Below the pieces are notes generated by a model that saw nothing but the letters and a program-made list of their open reading frames with translations, was not told the DNA's origin and searched no databases. The position numbers were made by a program, and so were the translations under genes. A stretch of 59,846 nt of DNA from Amphimedon queenslandica (taxonomy: Eukaryota > Porifera > Demospongiae > Haplosclerida > Niphatidae): contig NW_003546794.1 of assembly GCF_000090795.2 (NCBI RefSeq), forward strand, positions 1 to 59,846, read 5' to 3'. Below are positions 33,940 to 45,714 of the stretch, piece by piece (positions within the stretch are counted from its first letter, which is position 1; each line of letters begins with the position of its first letter).

Positions 33940-34210
33940 AAATGCTTCTAGAGAAGTCTTTAGACAGTATCTCTATGTTCTCTTGTTGTTAGAAAGCTCT
34001 TAACTTTGTCCCTTGTGTAAGCCGCCATTTTGTTTGCCGTGGCCACACCCAGTCACGTAAAAGAGTGTGGGCGGGTGGTTTCTAAGGCTTGTTATTTCTC
34101 CAATACAACATGTATAGAAGAAATGTAAGTGTGGACATACAAATATATATAGATAGCGTGACGGTGAAATCAATTATAGGAACGACCTGGGGGCTTCGCC
34201 CCCAGGTCGT
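33940..34210 (+). mobile_element. Family A 3' terminus, copy 3
   Basis: Similarity to the other copies starts near TGTTAGAAAGCTCTTAAC and runs through GCCGCCATTTTGTTTG, GTGTGGGCGGGTGGTT, ATTTCTCCAATACAACATGT, AAATGTAAGTGTGGACATAC to the perfect hairpin at 34182-34210 (loop TTC). The 5' part with the ORF is missing. It abuts the 5' side of the YqaJ-PHD gene. Confidence 0.7.
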
Positions 34211-34482
34211 TAAAAAGTTTAAACAGCTGAAATTTTAACAATTTTTTTCCTTGGATATATCTTGGCAGAAGTATTTCATAAATAAAATATGACTGCGAAA
34301 GGTGCTATGGCTTTTAAGTTCTCGACCTTCTTAGTTGCAGTCAAATGTCTGAATCCGCATACACAATTTCTAATTAAGCGATGCACAAAATATTTTTATA
34401 CTTTTAAATTTAATTTTATAAAAAATTGGAAAAGTGGCTGCTCCCTCCTTGGATTATGAAACATCAGACAGCTCTAACTCTT

Positions 34483-34562
34483 AAAAAATGGAGAACATTT
34501 TAATAAAATTTAAGATAAACACAAAAAATGGAGAAAATTTTAATAAAATTTAAGATAAACAC
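34483..34562. repeat. 40-bp tandem duplication
   Basis: The units starting AAAAAATGGAGAA at 34483 and 34523 are identical except one base (C versus A). The surrounding 34211-34980 is AT-rich with no recognised gene. Confidence 0.85.
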
Positions 34563-34988
34563 GAGTGTGTTTGACTTGGTTGGAATGAAATTTTTTGGCG
34601 CATAAGATGCTTGACCTCATTTTGGCACAAAACTATGTGACTGGCATGCCTATATAGTCTGATTTAAGTCCCCGGTTTCACACTAGTACTGCTGGGGCTG
34701 TGTAGAAAGGACACACGTGGGTGGGTAGCTTAAAGTAAGCATGACAATTAATCAGTTAAGTATCTGCCTTCACACTTATGCCCTGTGTTATGTTATTATA
34801 CACGTCAGGGAAGCACCACCCATTTACTTCCAGTTATTATATATAATGGGCATCATAACTAATCACAACTCAATTTTTCGCTTATATCATAAAGAGGGGC
34901 TAGCCATACATTTGATTTTGTAGTGTTAGAGTAATGGATCACATTAGTGGCATTTTCCTCAGATTACAATTGAATTTTTTCGTTTTAT

Positions 34989-35231
34989 AGTCCACATTTG
35001 TCATTAAGAATGTTCATTGTTTGGATTGTTGATGGGATGAAGGTGATGTTTGAGTTCTATGATGATGGAGGAAAATTGAAACTCAATTTAGCTGGGATTG
35101 ATCAGATTGCTAACAAGAGTCTTGTTCAGGATTACCTAAATCTCGTAGGACTTGTCCCTAATTTTAGAAGAACTGTTACCATTGATAGAATTGACTGGAA
35201 TTCTGACAAATTTAATGTTATGTTTAATTAA
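34989..35231 (+). CDS. Hypothetical terminal exon
   Basis: A TTTTATAG acceptor-like site precedes an open frame that ends LVPNFRRTVTIDRIDWNSDK and a TAA at 35229-35231. The composition is that of a folded protein (FEFYDDGGKLKLNLAGIDQI), but I do not recognise the family, and no upstream exon was identified. It may equally be a chance open frame. Confidence 0.25.
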   Translation, partial: SPHLSLRMFIVWIVDGMKVMFEFYDDGGKLKLNLAGIDQIANKSLVQDYLNLVGLVPNFRRTVTIDRIDWNSDKFNVMFN

Positions 35232-35385
35232 CAATCAATATTAGGTTTCAATTAATATAACTAGTTGAGCTTCATGGTTCATTTGTTTAAAAAGAGAAGT
35301 ATGGTATAATTGTATCATTAAGATGTTTCATAGTGTTATGCCACACAATTAATAGAAAAAAGATTAAATAATATTCATTAACAAG

Positions 35386-35695
35386 TTATGACACTATTAA
35401 TAAGTCACCGTTATCAATATCCTCCACAAAGTTGAAATGACACTCCTCATCTTCATCATCGTAAGCTACTGCAAACTCCTGTGTTTCTGGATTATAGTTC
35501 ATAACTTCCCCTTCATACCACATCAGTTCACCACTTTCATCTTCAAACATGTGGTTAATTCTGTGTCCAACAAGACAGCACGGGTTAGTTAGCACTTCTT
35601 GCAGTGTTCACTTTTCTACAGCCTGAAGGTCTGTCAAAAATCCAAACCAACACTCCTGCTTGCCATTAAATGTCAGCAAGCAACAGGATTCTCAA
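35386..35695 (-). pseudogene. Tudor-like domain protein fragment
   Basis: It reads NGKQECWFGFLTDLQAVEK, a TGA, then TLQEVLTNPCCLVGHRINHM, FEDESGELMWYEGEVMNYN and AVAYDDEDEECHFNFVEDID with GDLLIV at the end. The pattern G.R..H.FE...E..WY.G.V......F.V.YD.E and a closing D...GDL resembles Tudor/spindlin-like methyl-lysine readers. It lies directly after the Helitron fragment on the same strand; whether they belonged to one gene is unknown. Confidence 0.4.
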
Positions 35696-35699
35696 TGAG

Positions 35700-36475
35700 T
35701 ATCATTGGCCGGTGGCATTAAGATCACTCAGGTCTTCCTCAAAAGCTGTTATTTCTGAAAATGAATTGTTACAGATGTGTGGATCAACCTTTGCTGATGG
35801 AGCATCACTGACATTTCTGCCATTAGGAACGACAGCTAGATGGATGGTTGAGATGATTTCGTCAGCATATTGAATAATCTGTTGTTTAGTTGATTCCACT
35901 ACATCAAGTAGCCAAGTCTGCCCATGTACATGAGGCCTGCCATAATGTTGCCACTCAAATCACATCCAATAGTCTGAGGCTGCAAGTATATTAACATAGT
36001 ACCCTTCCACCAACTGCTGCCTTCTGCAACAGAAGATAAAATCAGCTAGACAAGGATTATAAAGAACTGCTTATACAAAGCCTGCTTATGCTCTGGATTA
36101 GGGAGTTGAGTCACAGATCAGCAGGATTGAGTGAAGATGATAGGCATTCCTAGAGTTTTAATTGTATCAATGGGACGATTCCTCTAACTAAAGCAGTACT
36201 ATCCCTGAGATCATTAAAAGTGGGGTGAGCTTTACCAGGAATTTGATTGATATGAATTCAGTCCATTTCATTTGCAAGCCTTTCCATCTCAGTATTGAGA
36301 TGAATGTAGGTTATTTCGCAAACCTTCCATTATCGTACTTGATAAGATGAGCAAAGTAGTTGCCAACTGTGATTGAATAAGTATGTGTGGCATTAAGGTC
36401 ATCAGCACCAAATAGATATCAATTCCACGTATTTGTCAGGAAAACTTTTTATGTTTTTCATTATTGTCTATTATT
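35700..36475 (-). pseudogene. Helitron Rep-domain fragment
   Basis: It reads FGADDLNATHTYSITVGNYF, AHLIKYDNGRFAK, then in shifted frames the HUH-containing FEWQHYGRPHVHGQTWLL with both histidines, STKQQIIQYADEIISTIH, and VDPHICNNSFSEITAFEEDL. The helicase half is absent. This order matches the animal Helitron Rep (single-strand nicking and joining) domain. Several stops lie between the blocks. It differs from the Helitrons at 38-43 and 49-51 kb. Confidence 0.6.
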
Positions 36476-36479
36476 ATTA

Positions 36480-37960
36480 TTATTGTTATTAATTGAATAA
36501 AAATAGTTATTGGTACCGTCAATATTGGTGGGGTGTGTTGTGGCTGTGTTAGTTGCATAAATGTCATGCGTAATCATTATGTCCGATTTGTTGATGTCAG
36601 CCTTTTCCATGTACTATGTTGTTTGACTATGCCGTACTTATAAAGTATTGACACCATACTGCGGACAAAATTTGTCTAGTATTGCTGAACCTAGTAATAT
36701 TGATGAGCCCTACACTGTTGTAGAGAAATGTTCTTTTGATAATGCCACAGTTGGTCATAGTCCACAAAGGGTAGCATTTGTTTTTTTAAGGAACAAAATT
36801 GCTGGTAGCTGACAGCACTCACATAAGTTACCTCAACGTGTGTTAGAACTCCCATGTTCTCTCACATTTCATGCGGATCAAGGGACTCTCTAAAGTACAA
36901 AACCTGATGAAAGATACTAATGTAGATATACCTCTGGCTGTTGCTAAAGACTGTTACAATACACAAACCATTAAAAAAAGCCTAAGGTTGAAGATAATGA
37001 TAGCAATACTATTGTTGCTGAATCTGTGGCAACTGGAAGTCTTTATGACTGCTAAAAAGCGGTGGGTGATAGTGACACAAGTTGCTAATAATCAATCTTT
37101 CATCCTTACAATAGCAGAAATAATAATATGACATTCACAAAATTATCTTCATGAGACATATTTCAGTATCATAACAGCTGTTGCTACGCCAGTTTCCAAA
37201 CACAAAAGGGTGTCAAAATTTACTGCTCATTGAATAAAATTACTTTTTGATCAAAGCAATCGCTTGATTGTATGATGTAACCTCTGACAAAACGTAAACA
37301 TGTTGAGATTTATGATTCTCTTTATACAACTTCCACTACTAAAACCTTTTCTCTTATTGGGAACCTTTTTCAACCATTTGCCAGGTAAAAATTTTTGTAA
37401 TGATAACTAAACGTGAAGTAGCAGCATCGTTTACCATTGGAAAATATCAAAGTATGGCCCATCATCAGATAAAGACATGACCCCACTTCTTTCAGCAATT
37501 TTGAGAAGAAAGAGGAGACAATTATGGGTAAAGCCAATGTTATAAAATAGAAAGGAACACTGAGACTATTACAAATTACTTTAAGTAAGTAATTCTGAGA
37601 AACATTTCAGGCATTGCAGGATGACTAACGAGTCATTTGACTTTAAATTGTCGAAGGTAATAATTGTGTGAGTGTTTTTCTAGATATTTAACTATTGTCA
37701 TGTTAGATTAGCCCATTGAGCCATTGATCACACAATAGCTCTAAAAGAAGTAATGTGTCAGCTGCTGAAAGGTTAGTAGTAACATTTTGTTATCTAGCAA
37801 CTGGAGGTACACCTTAGTAATGCTTATCAATTTATTCTAATTATGCACTTTTTGTAGGTTTCTCTATCATTTGCTTTTCATTTAGCTCGTTCATCAGTCA
37901 TCAGTCTCAAGTATCAAGAAAACTTGTGAGGCTAGTTTACTATGTACATACTAGAGCCTG
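36480..37960. other. No recognisable gene
   Basis: An 86-codon open frame at 36871-37131 (+) and shorter ones show no motif. The stretch may hold the degraded body of the hAT transposase whose C-terminus follows, but I could not trace it. Confidence 0.25.
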
Positions 37961-37969
37961 TACATAATA

Positions 37970-38175
37970 ATCCAGACCTAACAGCAATGCAGTACTGGAG
38001 TGTAGTGAGCCAGCTATACCCACAGCTTTCTCAAACTGCTGTGGAATTACTCTATATTGGTACAGAAAGTGTAGATGCTTTAGTAAATTAAGAAAGCGAC
38101 AGCATCCTACAAAATCATCAATGTCTGCTGAAGTTCTTCGAATGAACATGACACTTAACTTTAATCAAGACATGC
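37970..38175 (+). pseudogene. hAT transposase C-terminal dimerisation domain, frameshifted
   Basis: It reads MQYWSVVSQLYPQLSQTAVE then LLYIG, then in the next frame CFSKLRKRQHPTKSSMSAEV and RMNMTLNFNQD. This corresponds to the hAT pattern YW......P.LS..A..LL...S...ER.FS......R..L........N.D. The remainder of the transposase was not recognised. Confidence 0.45.
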
Positions 38176-38269
38176 AGAAACACCTTGTTATTATTAATTA
38201 TGTAAAGTGTGAACTGTAACTTTTTGAGTCAGAACGTTTTGTGAATTTTTTTGTTCAGTATTTGAATCC

Positions 38270-41200
38270 AATTTTGGGATTACAATGACACTTTAACCCA
38301 ACTTAACTACTTTCGTGTCAGACTTTGTCTAAGAACCAATTTTCAGACTGTTGAGAATTTCTGAATATTCTGTGTCTCCTCTTTGTCTCATATTCTGAGT
38401 TAGTTCTAATAGTGTGAACTTATCCCTCCACAAGTGTGTTCAGCCATGATTATAGCCTCTGCCATTTTGAAATACAATTTTGTCCCTCACTGCTGGCAAC
38501 TGAAAGAAGTCACCTACTGCATTGACATTTATTCCTCCAAAGAGAACCTCATTGTGATTGTTCCTTTAATTTCAGTTAGCCTCTTGTGAATGAAGGATAT
38601 TGTTAAGTATGAGACCATACTTATGTATTATTATAGTGTTGACATATTTCCAGGATTGTCTTAGTTCCTTTAATCTCTTAGCTTCAAGCTTTCTATAGGT
38701 AGTGGAGTTTCCATGCTCTACAGGAAGATTGAGAGCCTGGTGAATAGTTAATCTATCAATATTAAAGGCTGCAACACCAGTTGGTGCCATTAAAATGCAA
38801 GCATTTCCAGCACCAATATGCTAATTGTTCTTTGATGACACTTATTACATGGCTTTTACTCGTTCAAGCACCACCTTTTATAAACATATTAAAAGGGCTG
38901 GGCATTGACTCTCTTGTCCTCATTTGAAACTCACGTACTGCTCTTGAATAATCAAGGACCTTCTCATAAGGGACTCTCTTGGAATCATTAAGACTTGCTA
39001 TCCTTGCTTCACAATCTGAGTCTGAAAAGTGACGCCTTGAGATTGAGTCTAGAGTCAATGCATCTTCTACGTCACCAATATTTTGACCGCATAGATTTTG
39101 ATGATCAATATTACCATCAGCTAGTGATGCGACTACATTATCAAGATATAACACAAGGTCATATATTGAATCATGACCATCACCTTCATTATTATTTTCT
39201 AAATTTACATGCAAAGTACAAGGAGTAACTGGAGTGTACACAGCATCGCCACATTGATTTAGTACAAATAATTGCTGTCGCACTTTGTACTTCATCAGCA
39301 AAAGAGGAGTGTTGTTCTGTACTTAATACTTGTAATTTTTTTTATTTGCAACAAATGATGCTTGAGCAGAGCCATGATTTCTGATTAAATCAAGAGTCTC
39401 ATTTCTCCATGGGAGATAAAGAAAGATTACCTGATAATAGTAACTATCACCATGAGGCTCCTGTGTTATTGTAGGTAGTCTCAAGCACGCTTCCTTTCTT
39501 AGATATATCTTTCCTAGACCATTCTTTAGTTGATATCTAGGTTGGGCACCAGAAGTTGTTGGTTCATAATTTTTATCTGTAACGTTGTCCCATACAGGAA
39601 AGTGTGCTACACTCATACTGTCAAATGGTTCTCCATCAGGACAAGATTGATATCTCTCTAATGAACCAGGATTGAAGACAAATGAACCAGGATTGAAGAC
39701 ATCATCTTCAGTACTCATAGCTCTTAGCTCTCTATTTGACTTAATGAGTGTTCCTCTTTTCTGTGGTCTTTTTGTATTTATGAATACATACGATTGACTA
39801 GAGCCTCTTAAATGTAAGCCAGTAGTACAAAATACTGCCTCTGGAGCACCAAAGATCCTGTGACACTTCAAAGTGTTTCCAATTTTCAAAAGTTTTTGTT
39901 TCTTCCTACAATTTACTGGCAATTCATTGAGCTTTCTTGCTATCTGTTGTTTCATCTGTTCTGGCTCATCTTTACACATATAATGGAATACATACTTTTC
40001 TGCTCCATTGACATGTCCTACTACTGAATATCCATGTTAGCTTTCCATTCTTTTAGTAGGTCAGGATTGTATGGATATATCATCTCAGCACCTGCTTCAC
40101 ATTTCAGTATGTAGCAATGAGCTTTTTTTTCAACGTCAACATTTCTTTAAAGACGAGTTGTGTCAATTGGCCTGTTTGGGTAATCAAAGCAGCAGCGATT
40201 ACGTCCATTTTTTCTACATGTTTGGGTATGATTATGCTTTTGTAATCGCAATAAACCTTTTAAATCATGATCTTTTGGTACTAACATATTTATCCGACAT
40301 ATTTATCAATGAAACATGTAGCTTTCCTTCTACCTTTTACTTTCTTAATATCTGGTGCATCTTCTTCCACCATAGCCTATATATATGAGGTGAGCCTCTT
40401 CGTTGAAACTTAACTCTCCAAAAGTAGTCTTTTATTTTACCTATAGGCTTACTAGCACCATTTAATATATATGATTCATTAAAGCTTGAAAGTGATGAGA
40501 GAAATGATGTGCTACTATCACTGGGTAGCTACTTAGCATTCTTCTACGTTCTGAAGTAGACAGCTCTTTTACTTCATTATCACTCAGATTCTCTCCATCA
40601 CATTTTGCAAGTACACATTAAATCAAACCAATTCATATCATCTGCACATAATGTGATAAAGAAAGTAGGTGGACCTATTGTTCTAAACATGGCAAACAAA
40701 TCAAGCTTTGCTTCATTCCAGTAAGCTGGGAACCATGTATATTACTCATTAATGCATATAAATTTTGTAAAGGCTCTGAGTTTTCATTTCAATCTCCATT
40801 TAATAATTCTCCAGCTATGATACATCCTGTGCTACCCAATGATGATGATCTCATTCGCATTGCGATTGATACAGAATCACGTAATCTCATCTTTTCAAGT
40901 AAATTTGCTCCATAGTATATATGGAATATTACTAGACCAGCAATTATCCTCATTAAGTAAACGTGATTGAATATAATCAGTAAATGTTATTGGTGGGTCT
41001 CTTGCTGCATGAAGACCATTGACTCGATTCAGAAACAGACATGGAAATGCCGTTTCTTCCGCACTACTATCTTCATTTAAATGTATTGGCTGGCCACTTA
41101 CCCAAGGAAGCTGATGCACTTGGTTATTATGATTTATTTCTAATAAAGTCAAAGGCCTTTAAATTTGGTAGTGTATGATCTGTTCTGACTACTGAACATT

Positions 41201-42690
41201 GAAATTGGAGAGGTTTAATGCTAGTACTTTGCTCAGGTTCATTATTACTGTCAGAACAGTCATTGTTATCTATAACAGATTCATCAATATTCAAAATGAC
41301 TATATAAATTATTATCTTTTACCCACCTGAGGACATCAACAACGAATCGCTTCATCACTACAAATAGGTTTCTAGTACTAGTAGATGTGCTTGATAGTGC
41401 TGTGTTAGCACAAGCACTGTTTGTACTGGTAATAGCTCTTGCACTCTCAGGCCCAATACTTGTACTGGCTGTTTGATCACAAGCTGGAACAGAGACTGTA
41501 GTGCCTGTGCTTTTTGGTGGCTTGACTAACACAACTGCATCACTATTTAGTGCCACAGGGAAAGGAATTAAATACTTCAGACACATTTGCAGGAAAATTA
41601 ATGGTCTGGCCAGCCAATGCTCTTTGACCCAATTGCAACACCATTAGCTTCATAAAGGCTTGCTCTCTTAAAATTAGTCTTTGTTCCATTGTGTTTTATC
41701 AACATATGCATATTATTTATTGTAGCAAATGGAGGGATTTTTCCTTTCTTTATAAAAGCCATACATCTACTACAAACATAAACACTACCATCTACATCTT
41801 CATTAGACAATAAGGCTAATAATTGTGTATCATTAATACATGCATGATAATGCTGTTGTAATACGTCATACACTTTACTCACGTTAACCATTGATACACC
41901 TATTCGGTAGCACAGACGTTCACATGTACAGCATATGCTCATCGGAGATAGTCTTATTTCTTTTTGAAATTTTTCAAGGTCCTTCCTTGATAACTATTGC
42001 TGATGTAAATTTTCTTGTGAGGAAGCCAGAGGTGGTTGAATAGCCAACAATTCTCTATGATATTCCTACATTCTTCGATTTCGCAAGGCTTTTTGTTCAT
42101 CAGATTTTGAGGCTCTTCTTTCTTGAGCTGTTACATGTATGGTCAAGAGACGTGATTCTCTTTCAGAATCAGATTTATTGGCACGTCATTTTTGTGATCT
42201 TTCTTTTAGGTCAGTAAGACATGCTATTCTTTAAGAATCAGATTCATTGAGACCTTTGCTCAGATCTCTCTCTTAGGTCAGTGACACGTGCTTTTCTTTG
42301 AGCCTCTGACTCATTAGCACATCTTTTCTGAGATCTTAGTCTTTTATTATTAGGCGAGAGTCTCTTCTAGCTGAAGATTCATTGTCAAAGGATCTCCTCA
42401 TTCTTGCTGATTCTCTCATCTGTCTCAACCTTCTTCTCTTTTTACCAGAGACTCTTTTCATCTCTGTTGCTGTTTCTTTTCTCTATAATACTCAATGCAC
42501 CTCTTTTTGCTGTTGGTAACATCTTGTAGTGGTACATGCTGCTTAAGGCCCCAGAATGAGTCACTCATCTTTTGCTTTTAGTATGGCAATGCTGTTGTGT
42601 GTGCATTTTCTTGGTTTGTGGACTCTAACATCCATCGGGGTAATATTCCCTTCTTAGGTACTCATTGCTCAGAAGTTTCCATCTTCGAAA
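38270..42690 (-). pseudogene. Helitron RepHel gene, C-terminally truncated
   Basis: N-terminus (41950-42690): degenerate charged repeats (SE/SD..R...R), then CCTCERLCYR and VCSRCMAFIKKGKIPPF, a Cys-rich region. 40895-41152: FPCLFLNRVNGLHAARDPP and a Helitron_like_N block; 40590-40730: TWFPAYWNEAKLDLFAMF and TFFITLCADDMNWFDLM. The Rep HUH motif is RRGSPHIYRLWW, with the second His changed to Tyr; the two-Tyr motif KYVFHYMCKDE is kept. Then HNHTQTCRKNGRN, SYYYQVIFLYLPWRNE, and the PIF1-type helicase: Walker A decayed to GGA-stop-TSKS, APTGVAAFNIDRLTIHQAL, DE box lost, VNAVGDFFQLPAV. Motifs IV-VI are missing beyond about 38270. The enzyme would nick and unwind DNA for rolling-circle transposition. 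Many stops and shifts were seen. Confidence 0.8.
41950..42560 (-). repeat. Degenerate tandem repeats in the Helitron N-terminus
   Basis: Units of about 70-80 bp contain CTTTCAGAATCAGAT / TTTAAGAATCAGAT / TTTGAGCCTCTGACT followed by CATTAGCACGTC-like and GATCT.....TTAGGTCAGT sequence. They encode Arg/Glu-rich repeats typical of animal Helitron N-termini. Confidence 0.5.
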
Positions 42691-42905
42691 AGTATTGAAA
42701 CTGCATCTTAAAATTCTTGTAGCCTAGTTATAAAGATTTTCAATTAAGGCATGGTGTGTTTTGATTGGTCAGATTTAATTATTATTTTAATTGATAGACA
42801 CCTTTATTATTATTGGCTGATTTGGCTCCTTAATTATTAATTAATACAGCTGCAGTGACTGATTTGAATAGTAGTAGTAGTAGTACTAGACTAAAGTCAG
42901 TTACT

Positions 42906-43554
42906 ATGGCAGATCAAAATGAAGCCAACACTCAACTTGACAATAATCTTGATAATAGTGATGTAATGAAATATGAATGATTGATGTAATAATTAAAATT
43001 AAGTTATATATAAATCTTTAATATAATGGGACGACAATCTCTGAGCCTGAATCTCCAAATCCAGTTATTCCATTTGATGTAAGACCACCACTACCACCCC
43101 GAGGAGAGGGAAGACCACCACCTCCCATACCACCACCAAGGCGTCATGAGCATCCTGATGGGGAGCAGAGGGGATTGGGAGCTGACAGTGGAGGTCGTGG
43201 TTGAGGTGCAACAGGGAGAGGAGGTGGTGGCAGAGGTGACGGCAGGGGCCCTGGCAGAGGTGACAGCAGAGGCCCTGGCAGAGGTGATGGGCACGGGCCT
43301 GACCATGACAGAGGTGGCTGTGGAGGGAGACCAGGGGTAGGAAGAGGCTGAGGAGGAGAAAGAGGCCGAGGATCAGGAGATAGTGGAAGGCCAGAATGGG
43401 CCGTAAGAGAAAGGTGGCAATGGGGCAGCATTTTGGTAGCTCATGGCAAAGAAGTAGAAGGGGATGGTGGCAGGGACAGCAAACAGTAAATAGCCAAATA
43501 GAAAGGCTTTTAGATACAATAGAACTTATTATTGTCAACAATAACAACCACTGA
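42906..43554 (+). pseudogene. Gly/Arg/Pro-rich (RGG-box) ORF of family A, copy 2
   Basis: The ATG at 42906 gives MADQNEANTQLDNNLDNSD, stopping at about 42980. The second stretch (about 43040) reads VRPPLPPRGEGRPPPPIPPP, then GRGDGRGPGRGDSRGPGRGD and more RGG/RGP repeats, then GWWQGQQ and NSQIERLLDTIELII ending at TGA 43552-43554. In-frame stops after GGRG (about 43203) and GVGRG (about 43350) suggest decay or splicing. The start lies about 215 bp from the RepHel start on the other strand. Function is unknown; nucleic-acid binding is inferred from composition. Confidence 0.5.
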
Positions 43555-43657
43555 ACAAATAATATTATTATCAAATATAAACTGTATGTAACACTTACTT
43601 ATTTACCAATTATATAACCCAGAATATATCTACGGCTAAGTCAAGTTCGCCATTTAA

Positions 43658-44423
43658 CCCTTTAACACCGAAATTAATTTTGGAATAAAATTTATTTTCT
43701 GGTGGTACTAGTTGAGCAATGCATATCTCTCAAGATCTTGTCCTGCGAGACTTGAAACTTGCTAGCAGCCTTTATGGGATGTTCATCCTTAGATAGAGGA
43801 AGTATAATAGTAAATGAAGCGGCATAAAGCAATGCAGCATCTATTGTAAAGATGCTCACCGCTTTTCTCAAATACACGGACTTGGCGAAGGGAAAGAGAG
43901 AGTTGTATCATGTAAAGCAGGACCTAGTAGGCAGGATATGAAAGAATGAAGAGGCAGAAGTCAGTGGAGAAGATGCTACGAGTAGAAACACCACTGTGAC
44001 TGGTCGAGAAGCCATGGTTGCTAAGCCGTTGCTAAGCAAAATGTGGCCACACCTACCGCTTTTCTCCATTGAAATGTTAGGCAAAGCAGCTCTCTCGAGT
44101 CGCTCGCCTTTTCTACTCACTTCTAGAGGATTTCACAAGCCAAAGGTAAGTCTAAACATTCTGTCTTTTGTTGTTGTGTCATTTTTTAGGTGACTTACCT
44201 CGGCCGCTGATCATTTTGAACAGTTTGGGTCGCGCTACTGGACTTTTCTACCTATATACTCTGTTTTTCGTCTTTGACAATGTTATATATGTTAGAGAGA
44301 TGAAAGGAGAACCTTTTAAAGCTATCTAGAATGTTATATTTCCATAAATAAAAAAGAAAATAACAATTATACTACACCCCCTCATGATATTGACGTACAA
44401 GTACGTCTATCGGTGTTAAAGGG
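43658..44423. mobile_element. piggyBac-type non-autonomous element (766 bp)
   Basis: Terminal inverted repeats CCCTTTAACACCGA (43658) and TCGGTGTTAAAGGG (ending 44423) are perfect over 14 bp and flanked by TTAA on both sides (43654-43657, 44424-44427). A TTAA duplication with CCC ends is diagnostic for piggyBac-like elements. The interior encodes no recognised transposase. Confidence 0.88.
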
Positions 44424-44887
44424 TTAAGGCATGTGTGATGGCTTGACTAGTGGATCATAGGTTTCAACTATGAATTCAGTATGTGATATCTTCCTTAGCT
44501 TATATTCCAGAGTTTCAGCTATTATGCATGGTGACAAAGCATAATATTTAATTATAATTTTACCTCTTGCATTTGACAGCTATCATTAGTTGGTATTAGC
44601 CCCTTCTAGTGTGACTGATGTCAAATCTATTGCGTTAATTTGCTGCTAGAAAGTTGTCCTGATACATCATCCAAATACAGTTCAGACTGGCCATTCTGTT
44701 TCTTTTACCACAACCAATTGACGTAGGCATGTGGGCGGATAGTTGCTAAGGTTGTTATTTCTCCCATACAACGTGTACAGAAGAAATGTAAGTGTGGTCA
44801 TACAAATATATATATACAAACATTGAAACATTGCACATGGGTAAAAACAATCTTAGGAACAACATGGGGGCTACGCCCCCAGGTCGT

Positions 44888-45714
44888 TAACACTATTGTG
44901 CGCCTTTCCTTGTGACTTGATGTTAAGGTACAACGGGCTGAACGCACAATTTAGTTTTCGGAACACAAATTGTTTGCTTTATACTTTTTCTACAATATAT
45001 AATTTTTTCAAATTTTTTCTCAAAAGTGAGCTGCAATAAACTTTACTAAACTTTTTAAAATGGTTGAAAACGGAGTAAAGAATTCTTGAACATAATGAGA
45101 GTACTTTAATTTTTAGTAATATGATTGTTTTTATAATATTATTTTCTATTGACGTATGTTCCATCACTTGGCAAAAGTTCTTTAAGTTTTGCAAAATTGG
45201 CTGCAATCTCTCATAGAGTTTTGTTCACTTTCAAACATCAGTGTGTCACAAAAGGATTTATTGTATACAAACTTGATTGAGTGTTTGCCTTCATTATGCG
45301 ACGATTGCAAGCTTCAGAGCTTCGTTAAGCCTGCATTCACCACATGAAACTGCTAAATAAACAATAGTTAGGAAATACATACTGGTGGCCATTTTTATTA
45401 ATGGTTTGACTAATATGACATCATAACATAACCCCACCTTGCATTAATTTTTCCTGCCAGTTTTATAATATACAGAGGTAGCCAGAAATGACACAAGATC
45501 AATAATGGCGTATAAAGTACGAAAAGTGATGCAGGAATTTTCTTTAATATTTAAAGTTCAATGATCTATAACTTCTAAACAGTGCAAGGTAAAATTTTAA
45601 AAATAGCACAAGTTGTACAACTTTTTCAATGCTATAAAATGGCAGCAATTAAAAAAATATTAAAATTTCATCCAAAAGTACCTTAAATGTGGCACAATTT
45701 CTGGTTGCACAACC
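44888..45714. other. No recognisable gene
   Basis: It is AT-rich; a 75-codon open frame at 44979-45206 (-) is low-complexity and shows no motif. Confidence 0.3.

Larger units (their letters stand above)
42795..44887 (+). mobile_element. Family A element, copy 2, with nested piggyBac-type insertion
   Basis: It is collinear with copy 1: left block, ORF at 42906, conserved C-terminus at 43460-43520, the block GACTAGTGGATCAT (44445), TATTATGCATGGTGA (44519), TTATTTCTCCCATACAACGT and the hairpin (44860-44887, one arm slightly decayed). The family B insertion of copy 1 is absent here, while a 766-bp TTAA-flanked element (43658-44423) is present only here. The left boundary is unclear and may include the RepHel gene. 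Confidence 0.65.

Noticed and set aside
43065-43574. 169-codon minus-strand Leu/His/Pro-rich frame and overlaps
   Set aside because: Antisense shadow of the RGG-rich ORF in family A copy 2.
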